Part shown: one piece after another, positions 27,849 through 35,680 of the stretch | Numbering within the stretch: the stretch's first letter is position 1 | Layout of the letters: each line of letters starts with the position of its first letter | NCBI RefSeq assembly: GCF_002770725.1 | Contig: NZ_NQVN01000017.1 | Location: 50,910-114,909 of the forward strand | Source: Pleomorphomonas carboxyditropha | GTDB taxonomy: Bacteria; Pseudomonadota; Alphaproteobacteria; Rhizobiales; Pleomorphomonadaceae | Direction: 5' to 3' | DNA: 64,000 bases | Position numbers and translations under genes: made by a program | The notes under the pieces: model-generated | Databases searched by the model: none | The model's input: the letters and a program-made list of their open reading frames with translations, nothing else | Told to the model about the DNA's origin: nothing

Positions 27849-28793
27849 TCAGGCGTAGGCGCGCGACGCCTTCAGTTGATGGATGAGGCGCTTCATGAAG
27901 GCGCGCTGACGCTCGGGCACCGTGTCGGCGTCCCAGCGGTAAAAGCCCTCGCCCGATTTCACGCCGAGCTTGCCCTCGGCGACGCGCCGGCGCAGCAGGG
28001 GATTGGCGTCGCGGCGATCATCCATGACGGCGAGGAGGTTGTCGCCGACCGTGCACCAGACATCGAGACCGCCGAAATCCGCCACCTCGAGCTGGCCGGT
28101 GGTGGCATAGCGGAAGGCCGGGCCGAATTTCAGCGCCTTGTCGATGTCCTCGGGCGTGGCAACGCCCTGCTCGATCAGCGAGAACACCTCGCGCGCCACG
28201 CCTTGCTGGATGCGGTTGGCGACGAGGCCGGGCACGTCCTTCAGCACCTTCACCACCTGCTTGCCGGCGGCCTCGTGCAGGGCCGCCGCCTCGGCGTAGA
28301 GCGCTTCCGCCATGTTGCCGAAGAAGGAGAGCTCGACGATCGGCATCAGCAGCGGCGGATTGTACCAGTGCGTTACCATCATACGCGCCCGGCGGCGGCC
28401 AGGGAGGCCGGCCATCATCTCGGCGAGCGGCAGGCTGGAGGTGTTGCTGGCGAAGATCGTCTCCGGCGGGCAGAGGCGGTCGAGTTCGGCGAACAGCTTC
28501 TGCTTCAGGTCCATCCGCTCGGGGATGGCCTCGACCACGAAATCGCGATCATGGACGGCGGCGGCCGGGTTATCGGTCAGGCGGATGCGCGCCAATGCCG
28601 AAGTCGCGTCGATGGAGGTAATGACTTCCTCCTCGGCCAGCAGGGCATAGGCGGCTTCGATGGCCGGACGCACGCGCTCGCGCTGCGCCTCGGCCGGCTC
28701 GTAGAGCGCGACGTCGCAGCCGGCGAGCGCGAAGGCGGCGGCGATGCCGTGCCCCATAGTGCCGCCCCCGACGACGCCAGGTCTCGTCAGCAT
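27849..28793 (-). CDS. 3-hydroxyacyl-CoA dehydrogenase-family enzyme; candidate 3-hydroxy-5-oxohexanoate dehydrogenase
   Basis: A 314-aa NAD-dependent dehydrogenase from the ATG at 28793. The Rossmann motif is GGGTMGHGIAAAFALAG; SNTSSLPLAEM and THWYNPPLLMPIVE cover the catalytic His region, and the C-terminal helical domain has GLVANRIQQGVAREVFSL. These are the marks of the 3HCDH superfamily, which includes enzymes for free acids and carnitine. In this operon it could oxidise the hydroxyl of 3-hydroxy-5-oxohexanoate to give triacetate, the substrate of the BKACE gene 40 bp downstream. Specificity cannot be read from the sequence. Confidence 0.87.
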   Translation of the reverse strand: MLTRPGVVGGGTMGHGIAAAFALAGCDVALYEPAEAQRERVRPAIEAAYALLAEEEVITSIDATSALARIRLTDNPAAAVHDRDFVVEAIPERMDLKQKLFAELDRLCPPETIFASNTSSLPLAEMMAGLPGRRRARMMVTHWYNPPLLMPIVELSFFGNMAEALYAEAAALHEAAGKQVVKVLKDVPGLVANRIQQGVAREVFSLIEQGVATPEDIDKALKFGPAFRYATTGQLEVADFGGLDVWCTVGDNLLAVMDDRRDANPLLRRRVAEGKLGVKSGEGFYRWDADTVPERQRAFMKRLIHQLKASRAYA

Positions 28794-28872
28794 GAGAAAG
28801 GTCCCTTCGAAATAAATGCGTCGTTGACGATGGCGGACGGAACGCCGGGCATCCCGTCCGCCGGGATCGGCC

Positions 28873-29673
28873 TTAGCCGGCGGTGTAGCCGCCGTCGGCG
28901 TAGAGCACGTGGCCGGTGTAGAAGTCCGACGCTGCCGAGGCGAGGAACAGCAGCGGACCGGCGAGGTCCTGCGGCTCGCCGAGCCGGCCGACCGGCACGC
29001 GGCCGAGGAAGCCCTTGCGCACGGCGGTGGCGTTGTCGTTTTCCTCAAACATCCAAGCCGTCAGCGGCGAGCGGAACACCGTCGGCGCGATGGCATTGAC
29101 GGTGATGCCCTGGGTGCCCAATTCGCAGCCGAGCGCCTTGGTGATGCCGTCCACCGCGGACTTGGAGGCGCAGTAGGCGGTGTAGCCGGCGGGATGGCCG
29201 AGCAGCCCCCGCGCCGACGACATCAGCACGATCTTGCCGCCGCCGCCCTGGGCGAGCAGTTGCTTGGTGAAGGCGCGCGCCACCAGCCAAGACTGGGTGA
29301 CGTTGGCGTCCATAACGTCGAGGAAGCGCTCGGGCGCCATGTCGACGATCTTGGCGACGTCGTTCTTGCCCGAGGCGACGACGAGGATGTCGACGCGGCC
29401 GAAGGTGGCGACGGCGGTCCTGACCAGCTCGTCGCAAACGGCTTCCGAGGTCGGGCGCACGTTGACCTCGGCCACCTCGGCGCCGCGGGCGCGGCACTTC
29501 TCGGCGATGGCGGCGAGTTCGGCCTTCTTGCCGGCGGCCAGCACCAGCTTGGCGCCGGCGGCGGCGAGCACTTCCGCCGCCACTTCGCCGAAGGCGCCCG
29601 AGGCGCCGGTGACGACGGCGACCTTGCCGGCGACGGAGAACAGCTCCAGCGGATTGCTGAGATAATCGCTCAT
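28873..29673 (-). CDS. SDR-family oxidoreductase; candidate phloroglucinol reductase
   Basis: A 266-aa classical short-chain dehydrogenase. The cofactor motif is VTGASGAFGEVAAE, the active-site Ser is in VLMSSARGLLG, and the Tyr and Lys are in YTAYCASKSA; the C-terminus ends in YADGGYTAG. Phloroglucinol reductases are NADPH-dependent SDRs that make dihydrophloroglucinol, and the next genes on this transcript would handle that product, but many other SDR roles are possible. The start at 29673 overlaps the cupin stop by 4 bp (ATGA), indicating coupling. Confidence 0.88.
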   Translation of the reverse strand: MSDYLSNPLELFSVAGKVAVVTGASGAFGEVAAEVLAAAGAKLVLAAGKKAELAAIAEKCRARGAEVAEVNVRPTSEAVCDELVRTAVATFGRVDILVVASGKNDVAKIVDMAPERFLDVMDANVTQSWLVARAFTKQLLAQGGGGKIVLMSSARGLLGHPAGYTAYCASKSAVDGITKALGCELGTQGITVNAIAPTVFRSPLTAWMFEENDNATAVRKGFLGRVPVGRLGEPQDLAGPLLFLASAASDFYTGHVLYADGGYTAG

Positions 29674-30020
29674 GGCTTCACTCCCGGCGGATAAGGGATC
29701 ACGACCAGCATGGTGACGATGCCGTTGGTGCGGTTCTCGATCTTGCGGATCTCGCCGGCCGGGATGGTGCAACTGTCGAATTTCTTCAGCACCGTCTCGA
29801 CGCCGTCGACGATGACGGTCATCTCGCCGTCGAGGATGAAATAGACCTTCTCCACCGGCGTGGCGTCCGGGCCGGCGCCGCCGCCGGGCAGGAACTGCGA
29901 CAGGCCGAGCCATTGGTTTGTGGGGCCGCCGGGCTCGAAGCCCTGCAGGCGCAGGCCGACGACGCCCCAATGGTTGGGCGCCTCATAGGGCTTCGCCTCG
30001 GCGAAGCGTTTGACGAACAT
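29670..30020 (-). CDS. Small cupin-domain protein
   Basis: A 116-aa single-domain cupin from the ATG at 30020. Seen are LSQFLPGGGAGPDATPVEKVYFILDGEM-type cupin strands (with VEKVYFILDGEMTV) and FDSCTIPAGEIRKIENRTN. It lacks the full His-x-His metal set, so it may bind a ligand rather than catalyse. In the operon it stands between the cyclase and the SDR; its task in the pathway is unknown (perhaps a lactone or keto-enol isomerase, or a binding protein). A longer frame to 30119 is not cupin-like. Confidence 0.8.
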   Translation of the reverse strand: MFVKRFAEAKPYEAPNHWGVVGLRLQGFEPGGPTNQWLGLSQFLPGGGAGPDATPVEKVYFILDGEMTVIVDGVETVLKKFDSCTIPAGEIRKIENRTNGIVTMLVVIPYPPGVKP

Positions 30021-30134
30021 CTTGATTGTCCTTGCTTGAGGAGCCGCCCCTAAGACGTGCGGCCGACGCCGGACGGCGGGCGCGGCGGCCGGCGCCGGCG
30101 CGTCCGCGCAGGCAGACACGCCGGGCCGGGGCGT

Positions 30135-31067
30135 TCACATGGCGCCGTACTTGTAGAGACGCGGCTCGGCGGGAACCAATTCGTCCTCGTCGATCTCGGC
30201 GACGCAGCGCACCATGGAGCCGTCGCCCATGTGCCAGCGAATGGGCAGGGCGAAGAAACGGAAGCGCTTGTTCTTCACCTTGTCGAGGTCGCCGCCGAGG
30301 TTCTCGACGCCGACGATGCCGTTGCCCAGAAGGTACTTGTGGCAGGGCTCCCACGTGCCGGGATTGCCCGTCGCCTCGAGCTCGCCGAACTTCTCCTGGT
30401 ACCTCTCCCGGCCGTGGACCTTGATGTAGACCTCGCGGTCGAACTCGGCGTAAGCCTCCTCGCCGAACTGCTCGATATATTCCTCGCAGATCGTCCTGCC
30501 GGTGTAGCCGGGCAGCTTCATGCACGTTCCATTGTTGCCCATGGAGGTGTGCAGCGGGTGGTCGAGGGCCTGCTGGTCGAGGGCCACGACCTTGACCTGG
30601 TGCTTGACGAACCATTTGCCGGCGTCGATGCCGGTGCCGAGCGAATAGTGGTAGTATTCCTTGCTGTCGTCGAACTGTCGGTGCATGCCGGTGTTGAGGC
30701 AGACAACCATGCCCTTGAGGTCAGCCGGCTTCATGCCCGCGCGCTCGACGGCGGCCTCCAGGTCGGCCGGCATGATCAGCTTCCAGCGGTCGACGCGCAC
30801 GTCGAGACAGACGGCGTCGCCGCAATAGGCGTCGACCGGCAGTTCGTGCGTATAGAGCGCGCGGCTGCCGTCGAACATCTTCTCCATGACATGGCGCGGC
30901 GCGTCGCAGTGGGTGCCGGTGTGCATCGTGCATTTGATCGACTGGGTGAGCACGCCGGCCTTGGCCATGCTGTGCATCGGGGCAATCTCCGGCTTGGAGA
31001 AATATGGCCACAGCGGCATGTCTCCGAAGAACGGATGGCTCAGGTCCACAAAGACTTTCTTCCCCAT
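30135..31067 (-). CDS. Cyclase-family metal hydrolase (PF04199); candidate dihydrophloroglucinol cyclohydrolase
   Basis: The 310-aa protein starts at the ATG at 31067, with GGAG six bases upstream; ATGs at 31079 and 31082 are also in frame. It carries the family metal motif HTGTHCDAPRH (about residues 50-60) and DLSHPF near the N-terminus, as in kynurenine formamidase and ring-opening hydrolases. The known ring-cleaving step in anaerobic phloroglucinol breakdown uses a metal hydrolase of this type. It is the first gene of the minus-strand operon and stands back to back with the CoA-transferase genes. The exact substrate is inferred from its neighbours. Confidence 0.87.
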   Translation of the reverse strand: MGKKVFVDLSHPFFGDMPLWPYFSKPEIAPMHSMAKAGVLTQSIKCTMHTGTHCDAPRHVMEKMFDGSRALYTHELPVDAYCGDAVCLDVRVDRWKLIMPADLEAAVERAGMKPADLKGMVVCLNTGMHRQFDDSKEYYHYSLGTGIDAGKWFVKHQVKVVALDQQALDHPLHTSMGNNGTCMKLPGYTGRTICEEYIEQFGEEAYAEFDREVYIKVHGRERYQEKFGELEATGNPGTWEPCHKYLLGNGIVGVENLGGDLDKVKNKRFRFFALPIRWHMGDGSMVRCVAEIDEDELVPAEPRLYKYGAM

Positions 31068-31540
31068 TTCAAACTCCATCATTGGCGCGCTCGCGGGCGA
31101 ACGCTGAGGAAAGGATGCGCCTCCCGCCGACCCGTGGCGGGCCCGGCGCAGGGTGAACGGCCGGCCGGCGAGGACGCGTAACTCGGTGAGGCGGGCGAGG
31201 CCCGTCCGCGGCGGGCGGCGAATCGCTCGCGCTCGTCCGCCGGCAGATGCGGGCCTGGTCACCTCGGCCGTCGAATGACCGAATTCTTCAGATTTCAGCG
31301 AGCTTCTTCACGCCGCTCATGGTTGGGCCTCCCTTTGCCGTTTCTGTGTTTATGATCGCATTACGGAATCTATGTACCACGATACGGTTATTCGCGACAA
31401 TGCGTGATCGACCGTATCATGAGATACTTGTTTCGCGATGCGGTCATGATACGATTGAAGGCAGACTTGGGCAAAACGGCCCGGGCGGCTGTCGTCGCGA
31501 CAGCCGACGGATCAACCGGCCGGGAAACCGGGAGGAATAC
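31068..31540. promoter_or_regulatory. Divergent control region of the two catabolic operons
   Basis: No gene fits this 473-bp spacer. Around 31381-31418 are GATACGGT (31381-31388) and ACCGTATC (31411-31418), a perfect 8-bp inverted pair 22 bp apart. GTATC-ATGA-GATAC (about 31414-31427) and TGATACGA (about 31448) follow. A GCGATACGA motif also occurs at 26785-26793, in front of the MFS gene. These are candidate operators for the nearby IclR regulator. Confidence 0.4.
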
Positions 31541-32203
31541 ATGTGCAAACTCACACGGCTCGCGGAGGCGATCGCGGGCATTCCCATCGGCGCGACGCTG
31601 ATGATCGGCGGCTTCATGGGCGTCGGTACGCCCGAGCGGATGATCGACGAGATCGTCCGTCAGGGGACCGGCGAGCTGATCGTCATCGCCAACGACACGG
31701 CGCGGCCAGGCGTCGGCATCGGCAAGCTGATCGACGCGCGTCTGGTGAAGCGGGTCGTCGCCAGCCACATCGGCACCAATGCCGAGACGCAGCGCCAGAT
31801 GATCGCCGGCGATATTGAGGTCGAGCTGATCCCGCAGGGTACGCTGGCCGAGCGCATCCGTTCCGGCGGTCACGGGCTCGGCGGCGTGCTGACAGCCACC
31901 GGCGTCGGCACCGTCGCCGCGGCAGGCAAGCCGACACTGGAAATCGACGGCCGCATCTTCCTGGTCGAGCGGCCGCTCCGGGCCGATTTCGCGCTGGTGG
32001 CGGCGCGGCAGGCCGACCACCTCGGCAATCTCGGCTACGCGCTGACCGCCCGCAACTTCAACCCGCTGATGGCCATGGCCGCCGACCGCGTGCTGGCCGA
32101 GGCGCGCTCCATCGTGCCGACCGGGGTACTGCCCCCCGACGCGGTTGGCACGCCGTGCGTCGTCGTGGACATGCTGATCGCCGTGGAGGCCCGCCGTGGA
32201 TGA
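31541..32203 (+). CDS. CoA-transferase subunit A (acetoacetate/3-oxoacid type)
   Basis: A 220-aa alpha subunit of a family I CoA-transferase. It shows the N-terminal signature GATLMIGGFMGVGTPERMID and GTLAERIRSGGHGLGG. It would move CoA between acetoacetyl- or succinyl-CoA and a free acid, here most simply activating the acetoacetate released by the BKACE step. The ATG at 31541 has GGAGGAATAC before it. It overlaps subunit B by 8 bp, so the pair is coupled. Confidence 0.93.
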   Translation: MCKLTRLAEAIAGIPIGATLMIGGFMGVGTPERMIDEIVRQGTGELIVIANDTARPGVGIGKLIDARLVKRVVASHIGTNAETQRQMIAGDIEVELIPQGTLAERIRSGGHGLGGVLTATGVGTVAAAGKPTLEIDGRIFLVERPLRADFALVAARQADHLGNLGYALTARNFNPLMAMAADRVLAEARSIVPTGVLPPDAVGTPCVVVDMLIAVEARRG

Positions 32204-32846
32204 CAAGAATCTGATCGCCAAGCGCGTGGCATGCGAACTCTCCGACGGCATGCTGGTCAATCTCGGCATCGGCCTGCCGACGCTGGTCGCCCGGCACGTG
32301 CCGGCCGACATCCGGGTGCATTTCCAGTCGGAGAACGGCATCGTCGGCATGGACAGCCTCAACGAGCACGGGCTGGCCGAGGACGATCTTTCCGACGCCG
32401 GCGGCAACCCGATCTCGGCCGTGCCTGGCGCGGCGGCGTTCGACAGCGCCTTCTCCTTCGGCCTGATCCGCGGCGGCCATCTCGACGTCACCGTGCTCGG
32501 CGGCCTGGAGGTCGACGAAGCCGGGCTGCTCGCCAACTGGATGGTGCCGGGCAAGATGGTGCCGGGCATGGGCGGGGCGATGGATCTGGTGACCGGCGCC
32601 AAGAAGGTGATCGTCGCCATGATGCATACCGCCAAGGGCGCGGCGAAGATCGTGCCGGCCTGCACGCTGCCGCTGACCTCGGCGCGGCGCGTCGACCTCA
32701 TCGTCACCGAGCTGGCGGTAATCGAGCCGACCGACGCCGGGCTGGTGCTGCGCGAGGTGGCGCCGGGCGTCACCCCCGCCGACGTCGTCGCTGCCACCAC
32801 GGCGCGGCTCATCGTACCGGACAACATAGCGACGATGGCGGTCTGA
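32196..32846 (+). CDS. CoA-transferase subunit B (acetoacetate/3-oxoacid type)
   Basis: The 216-aa beta subunit carries the catalytic Glu in QSENGIVGM and the CoA site segment LVNLGIGLPTLVARHVP. Its C-terminus has GAKKVIVAMMHTAKGAAKIV, also typical. It forms an alpha2-beta2 enzyme with the gene before it. The next gene, after 148 bp, is a thiolase, so the pair plus thiolase converts acetoacetate to acetyl-CoA. Confidence 0.94.
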   Translation: MDDKNLIAKRVACELSDGMLVNLGIGLPTLVARHVPADIRVHFQSENGIVGMDSLNEHGLAEDDLSDAGGNPISAVPGAAAFDSAFSFGLIRGGHLDVTVLGGLEVDEAGLLANWMVPGKMVPGMGGAMDLVTGAKKVIVAMMHTAKGAAKIVPACTLPLTSARRVDLIVTELAVIEPTDAGLVLREVAPGVTPADVVAATTARLIVPDNIATMAV

Positions 32847-32994
32847 CGGCTGGAATTCGTCGGCAAAATTAAGGTGGCGGCGCCGACAGCTGCTTGGAAC
32901 AGCGGTGGTTCGACCGCTGGGCGCTGCCTTTTGTCCAGTGAGATAGCCGCCCTTCCAGCTCAACGAAAATTGCGAAAACTGAAAGGCTTGATCC

Positions 32995-34170
32995 ATGACT
33001 GAGGTCGTTATCGTATCGGCGGTTCGGACCGCCATCGGCTCGTTCAACGGTTCGCTGGCACCGTTGCCCGCTCATGAACTTGGAGCGGCGGTTATCCGCG
33101 CGGCTCTCGAAAGGGCGTCGGTCCCCCCGCAAGACGTCGATGATGTGGTGTTCGGCCAGGTGCTGGTTGCCGGTCATGGCCAGAACCCGGTACGCCGCGC
33201 CGCGCTCGCTGCCGGTCTGCCGGTCTCGTCGACCGCCTTCGGCCTCAGCCAGGTGTGCGGTTCTGGATTGCGGGCCGTTCTCCTTGCCGCTCAGATGATC
33301 CGCGCCGGCGACGCGCGCATCGTTATCGCTGGTGGACAGGAAAGCATGAGCCAGGCCCGCCACGTCATTCACATGCGCGGTGGCGTCAAGATGGGGACCG
33401 CGCAATTGACCGATTCGATGATCGTCGATGGTCTCTGGGATGCCTTCGGCGACTACCACATGGGGCAGACAGCGGAGAACGTTGCGGAACGGTGGAATCT
33501 GACCCGTGCCGAACTTGATGCCTTCGCCGCAACGTCGCAGCAGCGCGCCGCCGCCGCCCGGGCCGCCGGGCGTTTTACCGACGAGATCGTTCCAGTGACG
33601 GTGCCGGGGCGGAAGGGCGACGTGATTTTCGCCGAGGACGAATTCATCCGGCCGGACACCACCGCCGAGGGGCTTAGCAAGCTGAAGCCCGCCTTCGCTA
33701 AGGACGGCAAGGTGACGGCCGGCAACGCCTCCGGCCTCAACGACGGTGCGGCCGCACTAGTGCTGATGACAGCAGAGCTCGCCAACGATTGTGGTCTTGC
33801 GCCGCTCGCCCGAGTTGTGGCAGGGGCCACGGCGGGCGTTGATCCGGCGATCATGGGTATCGGCCCGGTGCCGGCCTCACGCAAGGCGCTCGGCAAGGCC
33901 GGCTGGCAGGTCGGCGATCTCGACCTTATCGAAGCCAATGAGGCCTTTGCCGCCCAGGCGCTCGCTGTGCGCCGCGACCTCGACCTTGATCCGGAAAAGG
34001 TGAACGTCAACGGCGGCGCCATCGCCCTCGGGCATCCGATCGGCGCCTCCGGCGCCCGGATCCTCGTCACACTCCTCCACGAATTGCGTCGTCGCGATAC
34101 TCGTAGAGGTCTCGCCACCCTCTGCGTCGGTGGCGGCATGGGCGTCTCACTCTGCGTGGAGCGTGTCTGA
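32995..34170 (+). CDS. Acetyl-CoA C-acetyltransferase (thiolase)
   Basis: A full-length 391-aa thiolase with all three catalytic elements: nucleophile Cys in [13 protein letters not shown], His in [16 protein letters not shown] and the second Cys in LCVGGGMGV. It would cleave acetoacetyl-CoA to two acetyl-CoA, closing the proposed pathway. Codon choice and base content look less GC-rich than in the CoA-transferase genes. A fragment of a second, very similar thiolase lies 1.2 kb downstream. Confidence 0.95.
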   Translation: MTEVVIVSAVRTAIGSFNGSLAPLPAHELGAAVIRAALERASVPPQDVDDVVFGQVLVAGHGQNPVRRAALAAGLPVSSTAFGLSQVCGSGLRAVLLAAQMIRAGDARIVIAGGQESMSQARHVIHMRGGVKMGTAQLTDSMIVDGLWDAFGDYHMGQTAENVAERWNLTRAELDAFAATSQQRAAAARAAGRFTDEIVPVTVPGRKGDVIFAEDEFIRPDTTAEGLSKLKPAFAKDGKVTAGNASGLNDGAAALVLMTAELANDCGLAPLARVVAGATAGVDPAIMGIGPVPASRKALGKAGWQVGDLDLIEANEAFAAQALAVRRDLDLDPEKVNVNGGAIALGHPIGASGARILVTLLHELRRRDTRRGLATLCVGGGMGVSLCVERV

Positions 34171-34311
34171 CTTTCGGCGTGTTGCGCCTCACCATACGCC
34201 GACTATTCGATGCATCCGATGCCTACCAGATTCTAACGCTACACGACCCGTAGCCGGGAGTACCGAAAGGCTTCCGACCTCAAGAATCAACCCATCAAGG
34301 AGGGCACTTCC

Positions 34312-34977
34312 ATGAAGTTCAGCGAAGCCAATGATCTCCTAAAGCCGGGCTATCTTTCTTTCGAAACAGGTGTAGCAAGCTACCCCGACGGCTGCAAAAC
34401 AGTCGCCGCGCTAACGCGTATGCCGCATTGTCGCGCCAAGATGGTGCATTGGTGGTTTGGTTGGCTTGGTGGCGACGACCAGTATAAGCTCTGGCATCCG
34501 CGCGACCACGTCGCCAGCGCTTGGAAAAATCGGGTGAATGGTAACTATATCGGTGCAGTTCATCTTGTGGAGGAGTATCTCGGCCGCGATGTGGATCCGG
34601 TGGTCCATAGCCTGCAGGTGAATTTCGACGATCCGCATGAATTCTTTGATCCTGTTGGCTACGATGCCTTCGATGGCGTCGCGATTTGCGGCCGGCCAGG
34701 TGCCAAGGGTGTGCCATTCACGATCGGTCACATGTGCCACTTCGTGCGCAACACCGATTACGGTTGCGAAATGCGGACCCGATTCTGGCTAGGCGACATC
34801 AAGGATGCAGCGACAAAGGAACTTGTGCCGGACACGGTGGCCGCAGAAGTGCGCGCGGTGGCCGTCAACGATGCGTTCTGCGCCCACCTTCTCCAGCACA
34901 GCATTGAGGAAATGGGCTATCTCGCCGATCTCCTGCCGGTACTTTACCGCCAGGTCACGGAAGACAGCAGTTTTTGA
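34312..34977 (+). CDS. DAPG/phloretin hydrolase-like protein (PhlG family)
   Basis: This 221-aa protein resembles the 2,4-diacetylphloroglucinol hydrolase (PhlG)/phloretin hydrolase family, Zn enzymes that cut the C-C bond between an acyl group and a phloroglucinol ring. Suggestive features are KMVHWWFGWLGG, QYKLWHPRDHVASAW (candidate metal His), a Glu in VHLVEEYLG, and LLQHSIEEMGYL near the C-terminus (HxxxE, the second metal pair). PhlG itself is longer (about 290 aa), so this is a shorter homologue and the match is by motif only. The start ATG at 34312 has AAGGAGGGC upstream. In context it could release phloroglucinol for the adjacent pathway. Confidence 0.62.
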   Translation: MKFSEANDLLKPGYLSFETGVASYPDGCKTVAALTRMPHCRAKMVHWWFGWLGGDDQYKLWHPRDHVASAWKNRVNGNYIGAVHLVEEYLGRDVDPVVHSLQVNFDDPHEFFDPVGYDAFDGVAICGRPGAKGVPFTIGHMCHFVRNTDYGCEMRTRFWLGDIKDAATKELVPDTVAAEVRAVAVNDAFCAHLLQHSIEEMGYLADLLPVLYRQVTEDSSF

Positions 34978-35048
34978 ACCTTTCGGCGATGACAGCCCGG
35001 AGCATCGTCTCGGTAGACTTCAATAGAGCATCGAACGAGCGATCGGAC

Positions 35049-35075
35049 GTTTCGCTCTGCGTGGAACGTTACTGA
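35049..35075 (+). pseudogene. Short thiolase C-terminal remnant
   Basis: Twenty-two of these 27 bases match the last 27 of the intact thiolase gene (34144-34170), in frame and including the stop: both encode VSLCVER, one more residue and a stop. No other thiolase sequence is next to it. It looks like the trace of another copy or of recombination between copies. Confidence 0.45.
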
Positions 35076-35163
35076 TCCGCTGCGTTTGGTCACGTTTGAG
35101 CTTTTCGATTGACAGTGGCGCGAACCAATGCGGAGCAGATGCAGTGGGGCGTGTAGGCGTTTC

Positions 35164-35310
35164 CCCATCGGTCGCTTTAGCCGCAAACCAGTCCGGTCGC
35201 GCCTCGAAGATATGGCCGATCATGCCGTTCTTGACGCCAAGCGCGCGCTCGTTTCGCAGGAACACGATTTGGTCGCCGACGGCGAAGTTTCGGACACCAT
35301 CCTCGGTGCG
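35164..35310 (-). pseudogene. Fragment resembling the conjugative relaxase TraA
   Basis: On the minus strand about 49 residues read like the helicase part of Ti/Sym-plasmid TraA relaxases: [20 protein letters not shown] followed by [10 protein letters not shown]. Nothing of the rest of TraA is present, and on the other strand the fragment runs straight into the thiolase remnant. Identification is from memory of the family pattern (GDRIxFLxNxRxLGVKNG). Confidence 0.5.
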
Positions 35311-35325
35311 GAAGGCGTCGCCTTC

Positions 35326-35562
35326 GCCAACGAAGCCTTTGCCGCTCAGGCGCTGGCGGTCAGCCGCGAGTTGGAGTTCGACACTGATAAGCTGAACGTC
35401 AATGGTGGCGCCATTGCGCTCGGCCACCCGATCGGTGCCTCGGGAGCCCGCATCCTGGTGACGCTCCTCTCCGAAATGGTACGGCGCGACGCGAAGAAGG
35501 GCCTTGCCACCTTGTGCATCGGCGGCGGCATGGGCGTCGCCGTCTGTGTGGCCCGCGACTGA
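35326..35562 (+). pseudogene. Thiolase C-terminal fragment (second copy)
   Basis: The last 78 codons of a thiolase: [11 protein letters not shown], the active-site [16 protein letters not shown] and LCIGGGMGV, ending with a stop. It closely follows the intact thiolase upstream but with different codons and several substitutions, so it is a paralogue rather than a fresh duplicate. The N-terminal four fifths, with the nucleophilic Cys, are missing and replaced by the TraA-like fragment. An open frame extends upstream to 35128 but is not thiolase. Confidence 0.88.
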
Positions 35563-35680
35563 CCGCGTTCCTCCTGCCGGCCGCGGTCTGATCCCGCGGC
35601 CGGCGTATCCTCATCCGATCGGCCGTGCCGACATGCCGATGGTCGTCTTCGCCACTCGGGCTAGGCGGCGGCGCTGTGCG

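Noticed and set aside
26978..28793. Carnitine catabolism as explanation for BKACE plus 3HCDH-like genes
   Set aside because: The typical carnitine set includes a thioesterase and betaine genes next to the pair; here a cyclase, SDR, CoA-transferase, thiolase and PhlG-like gene fit phloroglucinol better. Not fully excluded.
31388..32866. 492-aa minus-strand frame opposite the CoA-transferase genes
   Set aside because: The plus-strand genes have catalytic motifs and ribosome binding sites; the antisense product is Ser/Thr/Arg-rich noise.
35128..35325. N-terminal part of the open frame leading into the thiolase fragment
   Set aside because: Not thiolase-like; the opposite strand reads as a TraA-like relaxase fragment, so this is a chance fusion rather than a new protein.
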